A stretch of 15,598 bases of DNA from Rikenellaceae bacterium (GTDB lineage: Bacteria > Bacteroidota > Bacteroidia > Bacteroidales > UBA932): the NCBI GenBank assembly GCA_900769145.1, contig CAAGFN010000126.1, positions 1 through 15,598 of the forward strand, written 5' to 3'. Of the stretch, positions 1 through 6,032 are shown piece after piece (position 1 is the stretch's first letter; each line of letters starts with the position of its first letter). The notes under the pieces were generated by a model. It searched no databases. It was not told the origin of the DNA and saw only the letters and a list, made by a program, of their open reading frames with translations. Made by a program: the position numbers and the translations under genes.

Positions 1-11
1 AGAGGACTGCC

Positions 12-54
12 AAAAATTTCGTCTTTTGTCCCGAAAACAGGGCATTTCGGGGAC
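12..54 (-). terminator. Candidate intrinsic terminator after glycerate kinase
   Basis: Read leftward, positions 54-45 and 37-28 form an arm pair of about nine base pairs (GTCCC plus GAAA with one bulged C) around a loop of about eight bases. A short run of T (complement of AAAAA at 12-16) lies about a dozen bases after the stem. It sits a few bases past the glycerate kinase stop codon, as expected for the end of the gdhA-glycerate kinase transcript. The T-run is not directly against the stem, so efficiency is uncertain. Confidence 0.5.
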
Positions 55-58
55 ATTT

Positions 59-1258
59 CTACATTTTCAGCAAAACAGAGGCAATGAGACGTGCGGCTGC
101 GGCAACGTTGCGGCCGGCGACATCCGGACGGAGCACGTAGTCCGGATCATAGTCACTACTTACGCACGGGACAATGCAGTCGAAGCCGAGACCGGAAAAG
201 GCAACCGGAATAACGCCAATGCCATCAACGCCAGCGACGAGCGGAAACGTAGAGATGCCTTCCACCCCGTCCAGCGAAAGACAACCTCCAATCGCATATA
301 CCGGGATTCTCCTTGCCCTGGCCCGAAGCATCACACCGTATGGAGCCTTGCCCCTGAAGGTCTGGCTGTCAATCCGGCCCTCGCCCGTTATCACCAAATC
401 AGACCCGGCAATAATAGAATCAAACCCTATAGCATCCAGGACCATATCTATCCCTGACTTCAGCACGGCATTGGAAAAGGCAAGGAAACCGCCTCCAAGA
501 CCACCCGCAGCCCCGGAACCGGGAACATTCACTATATCCCGCCCAAGACATTGCCTTATCACATCGGCAAAATTGGACAGACCCATGTCCAGCATTGAGA
601 CATCATCCGGTCCCGCACCTTTCTGCGGGGAAAATACATAAGCAGCCCCGTCCGGCCCGCAAAACGGAGTATCCACATCACAGGCTACTGTAAACGACGC
701 ATCCTTCAGATGCGGATGCACACCGGAAGCATCAATGCCGGCAGCATTGACAAGAGATTCTCCGCAGCCGGGAAGAATTCTCCCCGCATTGTCCAGAAAA
801 CGGCAGCCCAGAGCAGAGAAAAGGCCCATGCCGCCATCATTGGTCGCACTGCCGCCAAGGCCAACAAGAAAACGCCTGCACCCCCTGTTCAAGGCATCCA
901 CTATCATTTCCCCGGCACCGAAAGTGCTGGTTTTCAGAGGATTCCTCTCCTCATTGGAAAGCAGGGCCAATCCGCTTGCGGAAGCCGTGTCAATGACAGC
1001 TGTCCTGCCGTCTCCAAGAATTGCGTATGAGGCCGTCATCTCCCGCATCAATGGGTCGTGCACCAGGCATTCTACCCAACTCCCTCCCAATGCAGCCATC
1101 AACGCATCCGCAGTCCCCTCTCCCCCGTCGGCAATGCTTAGTTCAATGCATTCGCAATCCGGGATGACCGACCGGAGACCGGACACAATACTCCGGGCCA
1201 CTTCCGCAGAGGTCAGTGATCCTTTGAAGGAATCTGATGCGATAACGACCCGGAGCAT
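59..1258 (-). CDS. Glycerate kinase, type 1 (GlxK/GarK family)
   Basis: This predicted cytosolic enzyme phosphorylates D-glycerate with ATP, normally to 2-phosphoglycerate, feeding glycerate into lower glycolysis or serine-related metabolism. The 399-residue length is close to the usual ~380 of the family. The N-terminus carries the family hallmark DSFKGSL at residues 9-15, followed by ADGGEGT at 43-49. Further glycine-rich stretches, GLGGSATNDGG and VITGEGRIDSQT, are typical of the family. The start ATG at 1258 lies directly before the conserved first strand (MLRVVIASDSF). It follows gdhA by only 24 bp with no promoter seen, so co-transcription is likely. The symbol is left blank because glxK, garK and glyK are used interchangeably and the product isomer (2- or 3-phosphoglycerate) is not proven by sequence alone. 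Confidence 0.93.
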   Translation of the reverse strand: MLRVVIASDSFKGSLTSAEVARSIVSGLRSVIPDCECIELSIADGGEGTADALMAALGGSWVECLVHDPLMREMTASYAILGDGRTAVIDTASASGLALLSNEERNPLKTSTFGAGEMIVDALNRGCRRFLVGLGGSATNDGGMGLFSALGCRFLDNAGRILPGCGESLVNAAGIDASGVHPHLKDASFTVACDVDTPFCGPDGAAYVFSPQKGAGPDDVSMLDMGLSNFADVIRQCLGRDIVNVPGSGAAGGLGGGFLAFSNAVLKSGIDMVLDAIGFDSIIAGSDLVITGEGRIDSQTFRGKAPYGVMLRARARRIPVYAIGGCLSLDGVEGISTFPLVAGVDGIGVIPVAFSGLGFDCIVPCVSSDYDPDYVLRPDVAGRNVAAAARLIASVLLKM

Positions 1259-1282
1259 AACACCAAAATCTGTTTCAAGGCA

Positions 1283-2638
1283 CTAAACGAGGCCCTGATC
1301 CAGCATTGAATTCGCAACCTTGAGGAAACCTGAGATATTGGCTCCCCTTACATAGTTCACATAACCGTCATCCTGCACACCGTGCTCAAGACAGGCGGAG
1401 TGGATATCCTTCATTATCCTGTGAAGCTGTGCATCCACCTCCTCGGCAGTCCATTTCTGACGGATTGAGTTCTGGGTCATCTCAAGACCGGAAGTAGCCA
1501 CGCCGCCGGCATTGGAAGCCTTTCCCGGAGAATACAGAAGACCTGCGCCCTGGAATACTGCGATAGCCTCCGGTGTGGAAGGCATGTTGGCACCCTCAGC
1601 CACGCAGAAACATCCATTGGCAACAAGTTCCTTCGCCTCGTCACCATTGACTTCATTCTGTGTAGCGCAAGGAAGGGCAATGTCGCATTTCACGCTCCAA
1701 GGACGCTTGCCTACGTGATACTCTGCCCGCGGATATTTCTCCACATATTCCTTGATACGGCCCCTGAGAACATTCTTGAGGAAGAACACATACTCCATTT
1801 TCTCCTCGTCAAGCCCGTCCGGGTCATAGATGAATCCGTCGCTGTCGGAAAGTGTCACCACCTTTGCGCCAAGTCTCATTGCCTTCTGGGCGGCATACTG
1901 GGCAACATTGCCGGCACCTGAAATGCAGACTGTCTTGCCCTCAAATGACTCTCCCCTGGAAGCGAGCATCTCCTGCGTGAAATAGCACAGGCCGTAGCCG
2001 GTAGCCTCAGGCCTGAGAAGACTTCCTCCCCAGTTCTGGCCCTTTCCGGTAAGGGTACCTGTCCATTCGTCACGAAGCCTCTTGTACTGGCCGAACATAT
2101 AGCCGACTTCACGTCCTCCTACGCCGATGTCTCCTGCAGGAACGTCAGTATCGGGGCCTATATGCCTCTGAAGCTCAGTCATGAAGCTCTGGCAGAAACG
2201 CATAACCTCTGCATCCGACTTGCCTCTAGGGCTGAAATCCGAACCGCCCTTGGCTCCTCCCATAGGAAGGGTCGTGAGGGCATTCTTGAAGGTCTGCTCG
2301 AAGGCGAGGAACTTCATGATGCCAAGATTGACGCTGGCGTGGAAACGGATACCTCCCTTGTATGGACCGATGGCACTGTTCATCTGCACGCGGAAACCAC
2401 GATTTATTCTGACTTCACCGGCATCGTCCATCCACGGCACCCTGAAAATGATAACACGCTCAGGCTCGGTCATTCTCTCCATAATCTTCTGGTCAAGGAA
2501 ATGAGGTGATGATTCCAATACGGGAGCAACACTTTCGAGGACTTCTTTAACCGCCTGATGGAATTCAGGCTCGCTCGGATTCTTGATGACGAGCTCGTTC
2601 ATAAAACCGGCTACATACCTTTCTGTAAATGTGGACAT
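1283..2638 (-). CDS. gdhA: Glutamate dehydrogenase, hexameric type
   Basis: This cytosolic enzyme catalyses the reversible amination of 2-oxoglutarate to glutamate and is a main route of ammonium assimilation in Bacteroidales. The 451 residues match the ~445-450 of bacterial hexameric GDHs. Seen motifs are the substrate-lysine region around residues 87-100 (GPYKGGIRFH), LPMGGAKGG at 124-132, the GPDTDVPAGDIGVG loop at 161-174, and the Rossmann GAGNVA at 241-246. After the second Rossmann strand the SDSDG stretch fits the NADP-preferring subfamily. Some Bacteroides enzymes use both cofactors, so cofactor choice is an inference. The protein looks complete, with no missing catalytic segment. A Bacteroidetes-type promoter lies about 65 bp upstream, inside a dyad. 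The glycerate kinase gene follows 24 bp after its stop. Confidence 0.96.
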   Translation of the reverse strand: MSTFTERYVAGFMNELVIKNPSEPEFHQAVKEVLESVAPVLESSPHFLDQKIMERMTEPERVIIFRVPWMDDAGEVRINRGFRVQMNSAIGPYKGGIRFHASVNLGIMKFLAFEQTFKNALTTLPMGGAKGGSDFSPRGKSDAEVMRFCQSFMTELQRHIGPDTDVPAGDIGVGGREVGYMFGQYKRLRDEWTGTLTGKGQNWGGSLLRPEATGYGLCYFTQEMLASRGESFEGKTVCISGAGNVAQYAAQKAMRLGAKVVTLSDSDGFIYDPDGLDEEKMEYVFFLKNVLRGRIKEYVEKYPRAEYHVGKRPWSVKCDIALPCATQNEVNGDEAKELVANGCFCVAEGANMPSTPEAIAVFQGAGLLYSPGKASNAGGVATSGLEMTQNSIRQKWTAEEVDAQLHRIMKDIHSACLEHGVQDDGYVNYVRGANISGFLKVANSMLDQGLV

Positions 2639-2709
2639 AATGTCAATTGTTAAGATAGTGAAAACGTTCTATATTATTGAAGTCCAAAACACGAAGACTC
2701 CAACTGTTG

Positions 2710-2741
2710 TAAAGATATGAAATGTCCGGCTGAATCGCAAA
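2710..2741 (-). promoter_or_regulatory. Candidate gdhA promoter (-33 TTTG, -7 TATCTTTA)
   Basis: Read leftward, TTTG (complement at 2738-2741) is separated by 20 bp from TATCTTTA (complement at 2710-2717). This matches the Bacteroidetes TTTG / TAnnTTTG pattern except for the last base of the -7 box. Transcription would begin near 2703, giving a leader of about 65 nt. The spacer and -33 box lie inside the dyad at 2722-2755. Confidence 0.55.
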
Positions 2742-2760
2742 CTCCGGCCGGACATATCTT
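2712..2760 (-). terminator. Hairpin between the M3 peptidase gene and gdhA
   Basis: ATGTCCGGC at 2722-2730 and its perfect inverted copy GCCGGACAT at 2747-2755 form a 9-bp stem with a 16-nt loop. AAGAT (2712-2716) and ATCTT (2756-2760) extend it across a 5-nt bulge. Read leftward, the stem is followed by TTTCATATCTTT, a moderately T-rich tail, so it could end the peptidase transcript that stops at 2797. The same DNA holds the gdhA promoter spacer, so an operator role is an alternative. Confidence 0.5.
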
Positions 2761-2796
2761 GTTATAAATCAATTTAGTAACGTAAAACCCTCTTTT

Positions 2797-4914
2797 CTAC
2801 TCAGTAAGGCCCAATTTCTCCATCAATGCCGACGGCTCCGGGTCGTGACCGCGGAATCTTCTGTAGAGAACAGCCGGGTCCTCGGTGTCACCCTTCGAAA
2901 GGACATTCTCCCTGAATGAAGAAGCCACTTCCCTGCTGAATATACCCTTCTCCTTGAAGAGGGAGAAAGCATCTGCCTCCAGCACTTCAGCCCACTTGTA
3001 TGAGTAATATCCTGCTGAATACCCGCCTGAAAAGATATGATTGAATGCAGGGGAAATTGCAGTACCGGCCACTTTCGGCATCACGGCCGAAGGAGCGAGG
3101 ACAGCCTTTTCAAAATCAATTGTACCGGCTTCAGGAAGTGCCGTCAATGTATGCCAAGCCATATCGAGGGTTCCGAAATCGAGCTGACGCACCTGGTAAT
3201 AACCCGCAAGATAATTCTTTGCACTGACAATCTTCTCGACCAGTTCAGCAGGAATGACCTCTCCTGAACGGTAATCCTTGGCAAAGGAACCAAGATACTC
3301 CGGCTCAAAGGCCCAGTTCTCCATGATCTGGGACGGAAGTTCCACGAAATCCCTTGAAACATTTGTTCCGCAGAGAGATGTATAACGGCCCTCCGCGAAC
3401 ATCCCGTGAAGTGAATGTCCGAACTCGTGGAGGAAGGTGCAGAGTTCGTCGTGAGTCAGGAGAGAAGGCGCATTCCCGGTCGGCTTGGAGAAATTGGTAA
3501 CAATGCTGACAAGCGGCCGCTCCTCGACACCGTTCCTGATGCTCTGTCCGCGGAACTCTGTCATCCACGCCCCGCCGCGCTTGGAGGCACGAGGAAAGAA
3601 GTCCGCATAGAACAATGCCAGATGGCTTCCGTCAGCATCCTTCACATCATATACTTTGACATCTTTGTGATATACCGGGATATCGTTCCTTTCCTCGAAA
3701 GAAATGCCGTAGAGCCTCTCCGCAAGGGAGAATACTGCGTCAATGCAATCCTCCAGACGGAAATATGGCTTGAGCTGCTCATCACTGAGGGCATATTCTG
3801 CCTGCTTGAATTTCTCAGACCAGTAGCTGAAATCCCAAGGCATGAACTGGTCAGGGTCCATGCCGGCAGACTTGGCCATCTCCGCGAATCCGTTGGCCTT
3901 CGCATACTCGAAAACCGTCTGGATATCCCTTCTGGCGTATGGCAATGACGGCCTCATAAGATTTTCAAGGAAATTGACGACAGTAGCCTTGTCATTGGCC
4001 ATATTCTCCTCAAGAATATAGTCAGCCCAAGTTTCGTAGCCGAGTATATTTGCAATCTTGATTCTCAGATTTGCAATCTTCCTGACATTCCCGGTATTGT
4101 CGGTATCTCCGCCAATTGCCTTGGAATTGTAGGCCAGGAACATCTGCTTGCGAAGGTCAGGCCTGTCAGAGTTCTGCATGAACGGCAGGTAACTAGGATA
4201 GTCCAATGTGAAAACCCATCCGTCCAGACCTCTTTCCTTTGCGGTCATCGCACCGATTTCCTTCACATAATCAGGAAGTCCGGCAAGGTCGGAGCTGTCT
4301 GGAAGATGAAGCTGATAGGCATTGGTGGAAGCGAGGACGTTCTTGCCGAACTGAAGGCTGAGCAGCGAGAGTTCCTCAACATATTTAGAGTAAACAGCCT
4401 TGTCTTCAGGAGAAAGATTGGCTCCGTTGCGGGCAAAAGACCTGTAAGTATTCTCAAGAAGCCTCTGCTGGTCAGGTTCAAGATCAAGAGAGTCTTTCTT
4501 TTCATAAACAGTCTTGACCTTCCCGAAAAGTTTCTCATTGAGGGAGACATACATCTCGTACTCAGTCATAAGAGGTGAGACTTCCTCGGCAATCTGCTGG
4601 AGTTCGTCACTGGTATCAGCCTCAAGAATATTGTAGAATATGCCGGAGACCCTGTTCAATGTCTTTCCTGCAAACTCCAGGGCCTCAATCGTATTCGCAA
4701 AGCTTGGTGCTTCCTGATTATCCACAATGGCATCTATCTCCGCCTTGGCCTCGGCAATTCCCTGCTTGAAAGCAGGCATATAATGTTCCGCACGAATTTT
4801 GTCAAACTGAGGCGCACCGTACGGAAGAGGTGACTCAACAAGTAATGGATTCTCACTCATTTTACAAGATGAAATTGAAATCACGGCGCAGAGCGCCAAT
4901 ATAAACTTTCGCAT
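2797..4914 (-). CDS. M3-family metallopeptidase lipoprotein (peptidyl-dipeptidase Dcp-like)
   Basis: A predicted zinc oligopeptidase of the M3 (thimet/Dcp) family that trims short peptides. The zinc site HEFGH is at about residues 496-500 of 705, followed by RDFVELPSQIMENW, whose Glu is the usual third ligand region. The length fits Dcp (~680-710) plus a signal. The start was set at 4914, not at the in-frame codon at 4962. It gives a clean lipoprotein signal (MRKFILALCAVISISSC, lipobox Cys about residue 17), and a perfect -7 TATCTTTG lies between the two candidate starts, so the upstream start would fall before the transcript. Lipidation suggests an envelope location (periplasmic or surface side), unlike cytosolic E. 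coli Dcp. It lies 44 bp after the zinc-ribbon gene and probably has its own promoter. Dcp-like versus OpdA-like specificity is inferred from overall likeness only. Confidence 0.93.
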   Translation of the reverse strand: MRKFILALCAVISISSCKMSENPLLVESPLPYGAPQFDKIRAEHYMPAFKQGIAEAKAEIDAIVDNQEAPSFANTIEALEFAGKTLNRVSGIFYNILEADTSDELQQIAEEVSPLMTEYEMYVSLNEKLFGKVKTVYEKKDSLDLEPDQQRLLENTYRSFARNGANLSPEDKAVYSKYVEELSLLSLQFGKNVLASTNAYQLHLPDSSDLAGLPDYVKEIGAMTAKERGLDGWVFTLDYPSYLPFMQNSDRPDLRKQMFLAYNSKAIGGDTDNTGNVRKIANLRIKIANILGYETWADYILEENMANDKATVVNFLENLMRPSLPYARRDIQTVFEYAKANGFAEMAKSAGMDPDQFMPWDFSYWSEKFKQAEYALSDEQLKPYFRLEDCIDAVFSLAERLYGISFEERNDIPVYHKDVKVYDVKDADGSHLALFYADFFPRASKRGGAWMTEFRGQSIRNGVEERPLVSIVTNFSKPTGNAPSLLTHDELCTFLHEFGHSLHGMFAEGRYTSLCGTNVSRDFVELPSQIMENWAFEPEYLGSFAKDYRSGEVIPAELVEKIVSAKNYLAGYYQVRQLDFGTLDMAWHTLTALPEAGTIDFEKAVLAPSAVMPKVAGTAISPAFNHIFSGGYSAGYYSYKWAEVLEADAFSLFKEKGIFSREVASSFRENVLSKGDTEDPAVLYRRFRGHDPEPSALMEKLGLTE

Positions 4915-4936
4915 AAGGATTTTGTTTAAGAGAATG

Positions 4937-4968
4937 CAAAGATAATACATTTTTGACTTCACTTCAAC
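4937..4968 (-). promoter_or_regulatory. Candidate promoter of the M3 peptidase gene
   Basis: Read leftward, GTTG (complement at 4965-4968) is followed after 20 bp by TATCTTTG (complement at 4937-4944), a perfect match to the Bacteroidetes -7 TAnnTTTG and 3 of 4 to the -33 TTTG. It overlaps the 3' end of the zinc-ribbon gene. Initiation near 4930 would leave a short leader before the ATG at 4914, which supports that start. Confidence 0.6.
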
Positions 4969-5345
4969 TCAAGTTTCTTGATATTGGTAATCTTGCTCGG
5001 AGTAAGAATATAGGATATGTCATAGCAGCAATGGAAATCGTGCCTGTTCATCTTCAGATGCACGGTAACATAGTCAGGGTTGAACCCCCTGGCCTCAAGA
5101 TCAGCACGGCTTGCTGTTCGTACTTCATCCCTGACAAGAGACTGGAGGATTTCATAGTTCCTGTCAAGGGCCGTCTTTATCCTGAGCTTGAAATTCCTGA
5201 GGCTCCTGGTTTTCTTGTTGTTGTACCTGTTCTTGCAGGCATCACAACAGAACTTCCTGTCCACTCTTCCTCCATAAAAAGCAGTTCCGCACTCGAGGCA
5301 GACACCGTTTTCATCCTTCTTGTCCAATAATTCATATTCCGCCAT
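4959..5345 (-). CDS. Conserved small zinc-ribbon protein of unknown function
   Basis: A 128-residue basic protein. CxxCG at residues 16-20 and a CCxxC cluster at 33-37 (CLECGTAFYGGRVDRKFC, then CKNRYNN) make a typical four-cysteine zinc ribbon of the sort widespread in Bacteroidota proteins annotated only as hypothetical. The rest is a charged, helix-like segment (about 45-85) and a C-terminal part with several aromatic and histidine residues (NRHDFHCCYDISYIL). No signal peptide or membrane segment is seen, so a cytosolic, possibly nucleic-acid-binding protein is an inference. The start at 5345 gives MAEYELL just before the ribbon. An in-frame ATG at 5387 would add 14 residues of unclear value. 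It is divergent from the SSB gene and lies upstream of the peptidase gene. No specific function can be assigned. Confidence 0.75.
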   Translation of the reverse strand: MAEYELLDKKDENGVCLECGTAFYGGRVDRKFCCDACKNRYNNKKTRSLRNFKLRIKTALDRNYEILQSLVRDEVRTASRADLEARGFNPDYVTVHLKMNRHDFHCCYDISYILTPSKITNIKKLELK

Positions 5346-5392
5346 AACAATCATTTTCGGCAATATGGGAAAATCTTTCCGCATCACCCACA

Positions 5393-5528
5393 GGTGGCAG
5401 GCCCGGCAATGAAAATAAATATGAATTTTAAATTTTTCCGGGCAGGGGTGGCAAACTAAACTGCAAATCTTAAATTTTCAACTACAATTAAAGATTCGCA
5501 TTTAGACAGTGACCTTTTCCTGCCACCC
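5393..5528. repeat. Three copies of GGTGGCA in the divergent promoter region
   Basis: GGTGGCA occurs at 5393-5399 and 5447-5453 on the plus strand and inverted as TGCCACC at 5521-5527. The last two share one more base (GGGTGGCA, 5446-5453 against 5521-5528). The middle copy overlaps the -7 box of the leftward promoter, so a shared operator is possible. The unit is short and chance is not excluded. Confidence 0.3.
5452..5482 (-). promoter_or_regulatory. Candidate promoter of the zinc-ribbon gene
   Basis: Read leftward, GTTG (complement at 5479-5482) is followed after 19 bp by TTAGTTTG (complement at 5452-5459), one mismatch from each Bacteroidetes box. Initiation near 5445 would give a leader of about 100 nt containing the GCCCGG/CCGGGC dyad. 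Confidence 0.35.
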
Positions 5529-5571
5529 ATATAAAATTCATAAAAACCACCTCCACCTGCACTGAATTTCC

Positions 5572-5602
5572 TTTGAATGGTAAAAAAAAGAACATTCCTT
5601 TG
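5572..5602 (+). promoter_or_regulatory. Candidate promoter of the SSB/fimbrial operon
   Basis: TTTG at 5572-5575 is separated by 19 bp from TTCCTTTG at 5595-5602. This is a perfect -33 box and a -7 box with a single mismatch to TAnnTTTG. Initiation near 5609 would leave a leader of about 50 nt before the ATG at 5657. No other promoter was recognised before the three fimbrial genes. Confidence 0.5.
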
Positions 5603-5656
5603 CAACGGACACGGAAAAGCGCGCACCGGTGTCCGGAACATTAAAACTTGTTTATT

Positions 5657-6010
5657 ATGGAACAATTGAACAAAATCGAATTGAGGGGAAATGTCGGAAA
5701 CATCAGGATCCAGGCTGTCGGAGACAATGAAGTCGCGCATTTCTCGCTTGCAACAAACTACGCCTACAAAGGGAAGGACGGAATTCCTGTAATCGAGACC
5801 ACCTGGCACAACATCGTAGCCTGGAACGGGAAAGGCATGCCGGATTTCAAGAAGATTCTCAAAGGCTCATCCGTCTATGTGGCCGGCCGTATCAGATTCC
5901 AGAAATTCAACGGTTCGGACGGTACAGAGAAACAGATTTATGAAGTCCTGGCCAACAGGGTCGTAATCGTAGAGAACGATGATGCCGGAATGACGGTTTC
6001 CACAATGTGA
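5657..6010 (+). CDS. Short SSB-family single-stranded DNA-binding protein
   Basis: A 117-residue OB-fold protein of the bacterial SSB family. It shows the conserved order LNKIELRGNVGN (strand 1), VAHFSLATNYAYKGKDG, the Trp-containing ETTWHNIVAWNGKG, LKGSSVYVAGRIRFQKFNG, and a final strand ending VVIVEND. The start at ATG 5657 fits the family N-terminus; an in-frame TTG nine bases upstream is less likely. The protein stops soon after the OB fold (tail DDAGMTVSTM). It lacks the long linker and acidic D-D-I-P-F-type tip that housekeeping SSBs use to recruit repair proteins, so it is probably an accessory paralog. It is the first gene of the predicted operon, 22 bp before the OmpA-like gene. Why an SSB heads a fimbrial operon is not known; it could be a chance neighbour transcribed from the same promoter. 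The ssb symbol is withheld because the main ssb is probably elsewhere. Confidence 0.88.
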   Translation: MEQLNKIELRGNVGNIRIQAVGDNEVAHFSLATNYAYKGKDGIPVIETTWHNIVAWNGKGMPDFKKILKGSSVYVAGRIRFQKFNGSDGTEKQIYEVLANRVVIVENDDAGMTVSTM

Positions 6011-6032
6011 CGGTTCATACTAGATTGACGAT

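Larger units (their letters stand above)
5346..5656. promoter_or_regulatory. Divergent intergenic region with promoters for both sides
   Basis: About 311 AT-rich bases separate the leftward zinc-ribbon gene from the rightward SSB/fimbrial operon. They hold a candidate promoter for each side (entries at 5452-5482 and 5572-5602) and three copies of GGTGGCA (two direct, one inverted). A short GCCCGG (5401-5406) / CCGGGC (5438-5443) dyad lies around an A/T-rich loop in the leftward leader. No convincing reading frame was found here; the leftward frame running through part of it is a shadow of the SSB gene. Confidence 0.5.

Noticed and set aside
735..1286. A 183-residue plus-strand frame opposite glycerate kinase
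   Set aside because: It is antisense to a well-supported gene; its Pro/Arg/Ser-rich composition is typical of a shadow frame.
4915..4962. Longer start for the M3 peptidase
   Set aside because: It would place the start upstream of the best promoter and bury the lipoprotein signal peptide.
5446..5528. Possible invertible promoter segment flanked by 8-bp inverted repeats
   Set aside because: The arms are only 8 bp and do not extend. No invertase gene is nearby, and known Bacteroides invertible promoters use longer repeats.
5456..5809. A 117-residue leftward frame over the SSB start and the intergenic region
   Set aside because: It overlaps the conserved SSB coding sequence and both promoter candidates, and it matches nothing recognisable.
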